A stretch of DNA of 64,000 nucleotides, from assembly GCA_012064415.1 (NCBI GenBank), contig SSNU01000404.1:72053-136052 (forward strand), in the 5' to 3' direction. The notes under the pieces were generated by a model, which saw nothing but the letters and a program-made list of their open reading frames with translations, did no database searches and was not told the origin of the DNA. The position numbers and the translations under genes are program-made. Source of the stretch: Gyrodactylus bullatarudis. Lineage: Eukaryota > Platyhelminthes > Monogenea > Gyrodactylidea > Gyrodactylidae. Shown here piece by piece: positions 48,623 through 60,100 of the stretch. Numbering within the stretch: the first letter of the stretch is position 1; each line of letters opens with the position of its first letter.

Positions 48623-49033
48623 ATGAGTTCTTGTACTAATTCAAATGGCCGTATGTCATCCGTGGAGGAATCAGCCAGAGATGCACCTAATCGAGTTATC
48701 GCAACTATATCCCATATAAATTTCAACTGGTCTGACAGGAGAAAATACTACTTGGACATTGTGAAGAGGAGAATAATAGGAATACAAAATGTTAATACTT
48801 GGATAGATGATCATCCAGATAATTATAAGAATGCTGAAACATTCATTCAGAAAGATGAGCAAAATAAGTTAATTGACATTACTATTTTGAATGACCAAAG
48901 CTTGTGTTACTTCGACCCAGAATTTGACAGAATACCAAAACAAAGTGAAATCCATCAAATGTTTATTGAACAATATCCATCTTATGGGGTCAACTTGGGT
49001 CGTAGTCAACTGTTCAGTAGGAACGACTTGTAA
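48623..49033 (+). CDS. Hypothetical intronless protein, 136 aa
   Basis: The first ATG of the open frame is at 48623 (MSSCTNSNGRMSSVEESA); the frame is open for 54 nt upstream without ATG. The protein is hydrophilic, rich in Asp/Asn/Ile, with NFNWSDRRKYYLDIVKRRI, WIDDHPDNYKNAETFIQ and a C-terminal QMFIEQYPSYGVNLGRSQ. No signal peptide, membrane segment or known motif. Uneven, protein-like composition suggests a real or recently real coding region; it may be one exon of a larger gene, a retrogene or a transposon fragment. I do not recognise it. Confidence 0.4.
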   Translation: MSSCTNSNGRMSSVEESARDAPNRVIATISHINFNWSDRRKYYLDIVKRRIIGIQNVNTWIDDHPDNYKNAETFIQKDEQNKLIDITILNDQSLCYFDPEFDRIPKQSEIHQMFIEQYPSYGVNLGRSQLFSRNDL

Positions 49034-50135
49034 CTTTCGAATCTTCTAGAGCTCTCTCTAAAAACTTTACTTCAGTGTATAAGTATTTGTATTAGGGATA
49101 GATTCTGTTGGAGCCTTAACCACTCGAAGAGTACACAGAAATGTGTCATTGTCAAATATTTCGACAACAACCTGGATAAACGATTCACGTGCAATTCTGA
49201 CTGGTTGAGATATTCGAAATTCAACGAATAAATTCTATCAGTTTTGATTCTGAATTAAAATTAGGCTATTTATTTAGCATGAATATTTCTATCAGATCAT
49301 TCCTTATATTCTTGAGGTTTGCTTATAATTTGTTGTTCTTTCTTTAAGTAAAGCTATAAAAGCTGTTTTAAGAAACTTAATTCCCTTCATTTTTCGTGCA
49401 TCAGAAATTTTTGTAGGTGAAGCGTCATACAGAGCCGAATGTCCCGAATTTCAGGCAATTTTGGGGGATAGTTTTGAGACAAAATCAAGGAGAATTATTT
49501 TATGAGAGTTAAATACCTTCTCGAGTCTCGAAATACTCACTTTTTTATGTGAAACCCTGTCTGATTCATGAAGAAGCCTCATTATTCTCTGAACAGAGTA
49601 TTACAATAGTATTATAATACTATTACATCTACATCGAAATTCAATGAATAAACATTATTTTTATAAATAAATAAGATTTTTATTTGAAAAAATTAGTAAA
49701 ATAGTTATGTGAATCTGGTACAAAGTTTGCAATAATATTTATAATCTGTGAGATTTTTTGGTTTTTAAAAACGTTAAAACTTAATTGGAATCTGAGTCTG
49801 AGTGGGTGCAGGGTAGTCTATAGTATTGTAAAACCTCTCGAGGAGCGTCATGTGTATACCTTTACAGAAATTACTGGCAAGTTTTCTCAAGAATATGCAG
49901 AGGAGGTAGAATGATTCTTTTTTTTCATCAAAAATCCTCTTTGGGGTGATTATAAAGAAAGGTAGAATTCAAGTCCAGAAATGATACTAGCTGAAGTATA
50001 TTGTATGGATTACGTACATTTTTTTCATAAGAACAAAATTTTCAATATAAATAAAATGTATTTATTTATTTTTTTTAATATATGACTGGTACATTGTTGA
50101 TATTTTAATTACTATAGTTGGCCAAAACCAAATCT
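49034..50135. other. Intergenic, nothing recognised
   Basis: AT-rich sequence between the hypothetical ORF and the SMPD4 stop codon. A small perfect palindrome AATAGTATTATAATACTATT lies near 49610. No gene or transposon could be supported. Confidence 0.55.
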
Positions 50136-52657
50136 TTACAAACCAATGAGGAATGCCAGAGTACATGAGAATAATATCCAGAATAAATTCATCAATGAGA
50201 GAAATGCTATAAAATTCTTGAAGTTACAAAAACTACAAAAATAGAGAGATGATAAAAGGTAAAGGGATAACAACCAGATCCAATTTCTCTTATTCGCTAG
50301 CCAGCGTAAGCGTATACGCGGCTCCAACTTTTTCGAATGCATTTCATTCAGAGAACAAATTCGATCGCAGAACAGACGTCTTGAGAGAATGCCGAAGAAA
50401 TCACTCCTATTGCATAACTGCCTGAGGTTATTGCCGAACTAAAAGATGAAGATTAACTTAAAATTGGATTCTTTTTATTTAACTTTGCGTTTACTTTAAA
50501 GTAGACATGTCATTTTCTTTTAAATATTAATCAAATATGTTAGTTATAAACTAACCTTTGCATTGAGCTTCTTCGATAGACATATGGTTAATTTGAATAA
50601 AAAGTAAATTTCATTGGAACTTCTCGGCAATAATTCTTTATCGGACTGTGCATGACAAGAACGACTATCGTACAGGCTCAAATTAATTTTATTGGCATCA
50701 CTCAAAAGGTCATAGCGTTGCTTATCAAAGGTTGAGTTTAAACTTTTATTTAAACGCCTCTCAGGAGTATTTTGTAAGTCACTGGAAGAGGCATTGTTTT
50801 GTTGGAAGTTTAAGCGATCATGACTACGTTGCTGGGGTGAAAAGGTTCCTGATAGATTATTACAGTTACTATCAGCCATACGTCGATTAATCTTTTGTTG
50901 CATATGAAGCTTAGCAAGAGGGGTCCTGGGCGTTCCCGAGAGAGATCTTGATTGAATAAGGGGACTCGTATGCCAAACATCAGAACGATCCCAATCAATG
51001 TTGGAACTTCTTGAATTATCCATTCTATCTTGGTTCATCTAAATGATATAGGAGAAGGTTATGGCGTTAAATTATGCTTTGAAAGGGGGAGTATAGTTTA
51101 CCTGAATGTTGAAAAAATCACACAGTTTATGTTCAGCAAAGTTGAGTGCTTCGTAGAGTTTTGATTGTTGTTGGGATTGTGTCTCCTTGTCGTCGAGAAT
51201 GAGGTTGGTCATAATCCAACTGAACCAGCTCTTGGATTCTTCACAGGAATCTTTAGTCTGCTCCTCATGTTTAATTCTATGAAACAGTTAGTAATTAAAA
51301 TATTAGAGCTTACTTTCTCTTAATGGTGCAAATTGTAGAGATTACATCCTGAGCAATGGCAATGTTATCAGGGCTCCAGATACCGGAGAAGCTTCTCTTA
51401 GTTGCAATATCTTTGCACAACTCAGATTCAGCCATCTTTAACATACTTTTCATCTCTGGGTTAGAGAGGAAATGGGCCATTTTTTTCAACATCAAAGTAG
51501 TGCCCTCTACAAGTAAATCCATTGTCTTGATACGCTTAAAGAATAACATCAAGAGTACCAAATAGAGTGGATATTGGCTCAGGATGAAGTCACGCCAGTG
51601 TGGATTCTTTATGGTCAGTGAGTTGACATCATACGATTCATTTTCATCCAAAAGACCACTAATTGTTGCATTAACAAAACACCATGGTTGAACAGCAACA
51701 AGCCATGTCTCAAGTACTATTGAGAAGGTCAAATCGTTGGGCCATTTTTCAAAGCAATTGAAAAAGAACTGGTTTGCCAAATTATTCATGACAAAGATTG
51801 ATTTGGAATTGGCAGTTGAATTGTCATGGTTCTCCTTCTCAGAGGAGAATATAATTGAGTCATGAAGATATCTCTTGTGGTCCATTAGTCTGGACAGAAT
51901 TGAATTACTCTGAGTTGATTGTATTTGAATATGGGTGAAATTGCCAAATAGAAAACGGTAATAATGTTTTACAAATGTTCGTATCAGGTATACTTGAAAT
52001 GTATTCGGTGTGAAATTTTTTTCATTACAAGATTTTATAAGACATTCAACAAAATTCTGTATAAACGAGTCTGTCAGTCGGAAATTGAACTGACTATTAA
52101 TCATGTTAAGAGGAATTGTTCCTGAGAGATACTCTATGAGGCGAGTGCCGTCTTTGAGAAAAAAGATGTGCTGTAGATATTCAATGAACAATTCAAAGTA
52201 AACTGATGATTTAAATGTTGATAGAGAGAATGAGAAGCAAGATGTACTAAAAAAGAGGGGATAGTTGAAGAGATATTGGAAAAATAGGTCAATCGGGGTA
52301 ATTCCTTGATTAGAGTTTATTCCAGTTGAGGATATAAGATTGTTGTTCTTGTGAGACTGAAAGGGCATTGTAACAGCCCCATTGTTAGTTAAAGATATCA
52401 ACAACTCGTAAAATGGACCAAAAGGACGTAGAAAATTTTTTACACTGTTGAAAACCTGGTGGTTTTCATTTTCCTGTATTTTCAAGAGGTTCCAGCCCAA
52501 GTTTTTATCATCTTGACCAAAAATATTATCGAGAAAGCTGTTCAGATTTTTTGAAAGAGTCTAAAAATAATCTTAATAAGATCCATACATTCAAATCTGT
52601 TTGGGCAATATATTTACGGATACTCTCTACTCTCTGGGTCAGGGGTAAATCGAACAT
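50136..52657 (-). CDS. SMPD4: Neutral sphingomyelinase 3 family protein (SMPD4)
   Basis: SMPD4 is a membrane-anchored protein of ER and nuclear envelope, reported to hydrolyse sphingomyelin. Five exons (52589-52657, 51314-52560, 51102-51276, 50556-51038, 50136-50438) sum to 2277 nt, 758 aa plus stop. Landmarks: FLDNIFGQDDKNLGWNLLKI (human ESIFGSL..VGWNL), FECLDP-like NFLRPFGPFYELL, the strongly matching CFEKWPNDLTFSIVLETWLV then AVQPW, SFSGIWSPD, RSSNEIYFLFKLTICLSKKL continuing across an intron into FGNNLRQLCNRSDFFG, and a hydrophobic C-terminus of two membrane segments (WIWLLSLYLLSSLYF and FIAFLSLMNLFWILFS). Human SMPD4 is about 800-870 aa depending on isoform. Introns from 5' to 3' are 28, 37, 63 and 117 nt, a strictly rising series. 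Confidence 0.9.
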
Positions 52658-54147
52658 GATTGAGAAATGATTTTTGCAAAATAATAGATTTAATTTAGAG
52701 AATCAATTAAAACAGATTTCTATCAATGTTATACGTTTGCTGTTTAGATCAAATCTAAAACATTATTTCGATTTAAAAATATTGGCTTGAAATATTTTTT
52801 TTTCGATTAAATTGTTACATTAACTCAGTAACTCAACGGGAAGTGATTCAAATTGAGTTCATGAGGCTATTCTTTATCACATACGACACACAAGTTGGCG
52901 CCAAATTTTTTTTAAATAGAAAAGGAATTAGAATAGGAGTAAAATTTAACTTAGCGATACACAAACGATGCCTGGCAAATGTCAGTACGGAGATTAATTT
53001 AAATCCGTTATGTCGGCTCGCCTGGCAAATTCGTTATAAAACCATTTAATTTCAAGAATTTTTTTGTTTTACTGAAACTAAATTCATGTGTCGTATCTGC
53101 TAAATGATTCCCGTTCATGACTATTAGTAGCTGAACCAAGACATTGTATAATAAGCTATTATTAATTACAAATAACCTTCAATTTAGAGTCTAAATATAT
53201 ACTTATGTCCTGAATATAAGAAAGTATTATTATTTTCAACTTTATTTAATAAGTCATGGATAATTAAAATAAACTTTATTGAAAAAAATAAAAACAAATT
53301 AACTTTTCATCCATTTTCCGTTCAAATATCTCAAAAGTTAGGTTCTTTGTGCCATAGATCTATAGATAATGGATCAGGTATTTCACTTTGTAAGCGAAAT
53401 GAGAATTCAAAGTCCTTTCATAGGTATATCGATGGTCGAAGGTTTTTAAATATTTCCAATAAAGCACGAAACAAATTCTCAAACTATTTAGTTCATATAA
53501 CATATCAATATTCGATAAAATCTGAGGTTAATTTTCAATAACAATTACATCAAAAAGATTGATCATGTTCCTTCCTTAGGGTTTACGAATAATCATAATG
53601 AAAAAACAGATTACTCTTTTATCCATCCCTAAAATATATTTGTTTGATAATAAAGATGATGTATTAATAAAATTTATAATACTATTTACAATAAAATAAA
53701 AGGCATTTTTTTCAAAAAATAATATTGATAATACGAACAGGGTTAGTTGCTTTCCTCTTTTTTTCAGTAAAAAGGACAGGGATAAAATGACTCTAAAGTT
53801 TTTATCTTAACTTGATGATTATTATTTGGTTGTATAAAGAGACATCTTTACTAAAATTCTTAATTTGGCTAGAATAAAAGATCCAGAGGGGGGGGTGATG
53901 AGGTGGGGATGGGTTCTTGTCCAAAACAATTAATGCAAAATGGGAATCGGTAACTAATATAAGACAAAGTGAACAAAAGAGAGAGAGAGAGATATGGATT
54001 TAATTAGGTCCTTAACAACTGATGAATGAGGTAATAAATGTAGTTTTTGGTTGAAAAGTCTGAAAAAGGAGAAAGAATTAGGTAACACTAATAAATAAAT
54101 CGATAAAATCATCTTGAATGATAGGCTCAATGGTTGGTTGCCATTGA
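52658..54147. other. Spacer between SMPD4 start and MAP7-like stop
   Basis: Upstream region of SMPD4 and 3' flank of the MAP7-like gene, both minus strand. It has a run of eight G at about 53888 and a short (GA)n tract at 53983-53993. No exon or transposon is supported. Confidence 0.5.
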
Positions 54148-57100
54148 CTATGAATCATCGTTATTGTTATTATTATTGTTGTTATTATCATTGTTAATAA
54201 TGGACGAGGGAGGAGGTTGAGAAGCATCCGAAATGCTATTTCGATTGTTTTCTAAATTCTTCTTCAAAACATCTACAGCTGATTTAGCGTTGAATTTACC
54301 CTGGGTTTGCATCGCTTTAAGAAGTGGATGTTGGAATTTTGTTTTGGTTACAGCTACCGAGGAATCGTCAGAATTTTCAATTAGATTATCTACACAAATA
54401 AATGAAAAATATTTAATAGGGAAATATTAAGAATGATGCTTTAATATCAAGCGGTTCTAGGTGTGAAATTTCTCTTGGATTAAACCATTTCCCAAGATTG
54501 ACGCCAATACAATAGTCTTAAAAATTACAAGAATCCATGGGATTGATTCAGGAAACCATTTAATTTTCATGGTTGGGCTTGAACAAATAAATAAAACTCC
54601 AAGAACAAAAAGATTATTCCAAGAATGGTTATTACACCTATGTAGAATTCGAAAAATAATTCTTTTTTGACTTTCAATAAAATTAGATCTATTCACAAAA
54701 TTTCCAAGACTTTCTCAGAATCTACAAGTTTTTTATATCAACTGCCTTGAAAAGTTTTACATTAATTTTAAATGAAAAAATGAAATTGAAGACAAAGCGG
54801 CTTTCGAACGCTTGATATATGAATTTGGTCTCACTAAGAACCTTAAAGACAATGCAAACACAGATAAGTTTAAATTAGATCTTTTAACTATTTATAGAAG
54901 TTTTGATCGAAAACCTTTAAGATCTAGTTTATTAACTAAAAAACATTTTGAGGCATTGAAAGAACTCAAATCTAATGAGAAAATTTTCCTTACTAAACCT
55001 GATAAGGGTAAAGGGATAGTTATAATGTATAAGGAGGATCATTATAGAGCAGGTTTAGATTTTCTTTCTGATGAAAGTAAATTTGTTAACACAGGGCAAG
55101 ATAGATCAGCTTATTATAAGGAAACGGAATCCATGGAAAGTTCCATGTATAAGATATCAAAAGGGTTATTCGATAGGAATTTAATTTCTGATAAAACCAG
55201 AAGTTTTATAGCAAAGAAACATACGAGGATGTCTAGATTATATCTACATCCTAAGACACTTAAGATAGTAGATAATATCGTTCCTGAGGTTTTTCCTATA
55301 CGACCGATCTTGGATATGTCGTCATGTCCGCAACATAATTTAGCCAAGTGGTTAATCGACGTATTGAAACCAATACATACTTATTATGCTAAATATGTTG
55401 TTAAAGATTCTTTTTCTTTTGTCGATAAGGTTAAGGATTTAAATATTGGTTTAAATGAAATGGTTTCATTAGATGTTAGTTCTTTGTTTCCTAATGTTCC
55501 TATTGAGGAGACCCTTGGTGTTATTAAATCTTTGATTGATGAACATGGTGGTTTTGAACTACAGAGTAATGAGATAGCAGATCTTGTTAGGATTTGCTGT
55601 ACTAATGTTCCTTTGTCTTTTCAAAACAAGGTGTTTATTCAAAAAGATGGTATAGCTATGGGATCACCTCTAAGTCCTCTTTTAGCAAATATCTTCTTAG
55701 GTTGGTTAGAATTAAATAAAATGTCTGATACTATCAATACTTTCACTGATTTATTCATCAGATATGTTGATGACACTTTTATTTTGATGAAGCCAAATGT
55801 TTCAGTAGACGATTTTTTTAAGATGAATTCGTTTCATCCTAATGTTAAATTTACTATGGAAAAAGAGGCTAATGAGAGTTTGAGTTTCTTAGATGTCAAA
55901 CTAACTAGGAAGGAGGATGGGTCAATACTAAGAAATGTCTACAAGAAGAAGACTGATAATGGAAAATATCTTCATTATGCCAATTTCAGTCCTCTATCTC
56001 ATAAAGTTGGCTTAGTAATTGGTCTAGGAAAGAGGATAAGAAGGATTGCTAGTCCAGAGGATTGGCCAAAAGATCATCTAAAGAAGGATACAGCAGTGAA
56101 AAGACACATCAAACAGGAAAATCATGAGGCTTCGATTTCTAATTTCTCAATTTTGTATAAAAATGTGAGTGATGACAGCACAGATTTGTGGGTGAAGGAG
56201 AAATTCTTCATCAATCACTTTAAACCAAACCTGTGTGTTCAGAAAAATTACTCTTATAATCTTCAATTACCCTGGCCTATGTGAGCTTTTTCACTTTTCT
56301 CTTCACTGTTGCTATTTATTGAAGAATTTTGGTGTTTTTTCAGCTCACATTATATTCTTATATTTTTCAACTTTTACTATACTTCTTTCAAAATTTGTAA
56401 AATATTATTTTCATTGAATTTAAAACTTTTATCATTATTTATGTGTCACTACTGATGAACCATAAAGAAATGTACATTTAGTGAATAAAACTTTTTCTTC
56501 TATTACAAATATGATTTTAAGTGGATTTTCGGACGTTTTTGATAAATTACGTGAATCATATCAACGCCCAAATCTATAACTGAAATTTGCTGAATAAGGT
56601 TAAATCTTTTTTGTACATTTTATTTTTCAAGAAATTGTTGAATAACTACAGACTCACTATTTTCTTTTTCAACAAAGGAATTGTTATTGTAGTTAATGGA
56701 GAGTTTAGGATTGATCTCTCCATTGGTACCATTAGTATTGTCATGATTACTATTATTATTCTGAGGTAGTATTTGTTGTACTTGTCGGGAGTTATCTTCC
56801 TCTTGTGTACCATTCTCAAGGGTTTGATTAGAATTCAGGGTGTTTTGAGTATCCTCATCTACTTCTGTACTAATATTATTATTATTGGTGGTAGTAAAAC
56901 CATTAATCGGCCTTTGCTCTGAGAAGGGATCGGTATTCTTTGAGATCTAAAGATTTAAAAAATTATGAGTAATAAAATAAGGTCTAAAAGTGTAAAAAGA
57001 CTGTGTAATTAGAGTGTGTAATAAAAGAATAAATAATACAGAGAAAGATAAGAAAGGTTCCCAAAAAATTATAATTGTAAATAAATAAAATGATATTACC

Positions 57101-60100
57101 CCCTCAAGTCCCAGAGAAGTGGGTCATTTTTGTATCCAAAAATGAGCACCTTTGGAGTTCAGGAGATTGTATATTTGAACTCTACAGGAATGATTACTAC
57201 TCAGAAAAAACAATCAACTTTCTTTTAATTATAGTAGCACGTCTATGACGAAGCTGAGATCTTTGTGAATTTCAGGAGATTAATAGATTTCCTAACAAAC
57301 AAAGTATTTTCTAAGCCTTTGTTGCTAACAAAAAATGATGTGGTAGAAATAACCCAGTGGGACTTTGAGGTTTAATATCATAAATGTATTTTAAAAATAA
57401 ATGCGGTGATGATTATCGGTGTGGAATTTGTTCTTTCTCTAATACTGTCTATAAAAATAATAATGATGCATATTGAAATCAATAAAAAGTGGATACTCAC
57501 AAAATGTTTAGACCACTAATAAGACATTTCAATAGATAAAGGTTTAAATTTACTAAAATCTTGGCAAGTATTAATTAGCTGAGAAGTATTGTGAAAAATT
57601 CATTGAGAGAGAAAAATATTTTTGAAACTGTTTGGTAGAAAATAAATAAATAAAAGCTGTAGGGGTTAGTGAATGTGAAAATTATTCATTCATGGACGTT
57701 ATTATTAATAGGTAGCAGTATTATATATTGATAAAAGGTGATATCAGAAGGAGATCCCCATCAGGTCAAGGGGGGGGGGGTAGAAACCTATGGAGAGAGA
57801 GAGAGGAGGAAAGTTTTCCTCAGTCGATGAAAAATTTATCCATGGAAAAATAAAACAGATTAATCGATTAGAATATAGGATAAAACAGTTTGCATGCATT
57901 TTTTTTATCAATAAACAATAAACTCTGGAAAAATGGAATAATAATCTTGAAGAATCTGGGTTCGATACATCTTGATGAAGTGTAGGGTTAGTAAATTCCA
58001 TTTTCAATGACTGGTAACATTAGCAAGAGATGATTTCAAGATCAAATATAAAAGGAGGACTAGGGAATTGAGAAAAAGCAAATTTCCCTCAAACCAAGGA
58101 GGATAGAATAGGAGATCAGGAAGAAGGAATTATTTAGGGAGGGGGGTGGAGAGAGAAATCAAAAATTGATTATTATTATTATTAGTACTACTAATGCTGT
58201 AGTGGTGTAATTGCAAATTGTGATCCGAATTAAAGACAAAAGTTTTGGGTTAAAAGAGTTTTTGCAGATTGCCAAATGTTGTAGTGTACTAGGGGGAAGG
58301 GAGAAAGAAGATAAAGTCTTGTACACAAACTGTACCTGAATTAGTTTCACTTTCTTTTGTGTTTGAAAAGGAATCAGGGGATAGATGGGGTGTGAGTTGA
58401 TTGGAAAGGGAACTTTTGAATGAATCGATAGATATTCTATACACTTTCTGTTCTTTTTCTTATTTTATTAGTACAGTAGAAGGAGAAGTTGTGGTGGCAT
58501 GTGAAAAGGGAGATAAATTCAATCATTCTTCATCTTAGTAATAAAAAAAACAAGTGAGACAAGTGAAAAGTATTAATGGTGCATGATGTAATGTTGATAG
58601 CCTATTATTCAAGTTGTATATTTGATTGACAAAATCGAGAAGAGAATCGTCAAGATTAACCCTTCATGTCCCGTTGTTTCAAAAGTGGATACAAAAACTA
58701 TGTATAATTCATGAAGATAGCTTGTCACTGATACCAACCAAAGTTACTTGAAGAAGGATGATTTTTTGGAAATTTAGTCAAATATTTGAAAAATATTTAG
58801 AGCGTTTTTTGAAAACCCATTTACTGAGGCCTTATGGAAAGAGTAAAATAACTTTCTGTGGTAAACCAATAATCGTAGATTTCTTTTAGGAGATAACTTG
58901 TTTAAGAGTCAAAAATTGTCAATTTTAAATCGCCTTTCAAAATGGAATTCAGATTCGGAATCAGCTCAATTATTTTACTAAGGTCACATATTTTCTAATT
59001 TCTGCTAGTCAAAAACTACTGCATAAATTACAGAACTGAACTAAACATGTGAGAGTTATTTGACCAAAATATTCAATGATTAAACAAGGAATACTCACAG
59101 AGTTTTTCGTCTTAACTCGACTCATGATATCGGCCAGTTTCTTTTTACGTTCCTCCTTTTCCCTAAGATCACGTTCTTCCTTCTCTTTGCGTTCACGATT
59201 CTCTCGTTCCTCGCGTTCCCTTTTCTCGCGCTCCTCACGTTCCTGGCGTTCCGATTCAATTCGTCGTAACTATAGAGGTTATACAATTTATTATAAAATA
59301 ACTAGAAACAGATCAATAAGAATGAAAAGTTATTCTGTTCCATGTGTGAATGAATAGAAACATTGACAACACCACTGCTAATATTTGATCAGAGGGCAGT
59401 GTATATTATGTAATGTATATTTAATATGAATTTTCATATATACCCTTTATGAGGTAGAATGTATCTGATGCAGCAAGTCATATTCATTATTATTAATATT
59501 TACTCTTTATCATCCAACGTATCGAGTATCAAGAGACACTTGTTAGAAGAATAGAAGAGTAGAAAATAGAAAGGTTCTCTTAATTGTAAGAACGACTTTT
59601 CGAAATGAGTTTCAAAATATCAAAAAATGGTTTCAAAATCGTTTAAAAATGCCCAAAGGCAATATTTTGGAATTAAAAACACTGAAGTTAACTATTTTTA
59701 ATGAACATGGATGAGGTTTTTTAAGTAGTAAATAACTAACCTCTTCTTCTTGTTTTCTAATTAATTCCTCTTGAGCAGCCTTAGCCTTGGCTTGGAGTTC
59801 TGCTCGTTCTTGTGCCCGGATTCGTTCTTCTTCCTCTCTTTTCGCTTTAGCTCTCTGTTCCTCTTCAGCTTTTTTCTCGCGGGCCAAACGACGAACTTCT
59901 GCCATTTTTTCCCTATATAATCTCTTGTCTTCCTCAGATAAATCTCCACCCTCCCCAGACCCAGTGACTTCTGACTGGAATTTTATCATGGAAGTAGTCA
60001 TGAGACTTTCCTTTCTAACATCAGAGGATGGCTTTTCATGATTTCTCTTTGGGACAATGGGTTTAATCGTATCTGGCCTTTCCTCCTCAAGCAATGCATC

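Noticed and set aside
54457..54696. Minus-strand hydrophobic frame of 79 codons in a MAP7-like intron
   Set aside because: It has membrane-like residues but no recognised motif, no splice logic with neighbours and AT-rich bias that favours such residues by chance.
54812..54814. TTG as translation start of the PLE reading frame
   Set aside because: The frame is open upstream to 54776 and aligned PLE proteins extend further; this is a 5'-truncated copy, not a gene with a TTG start.
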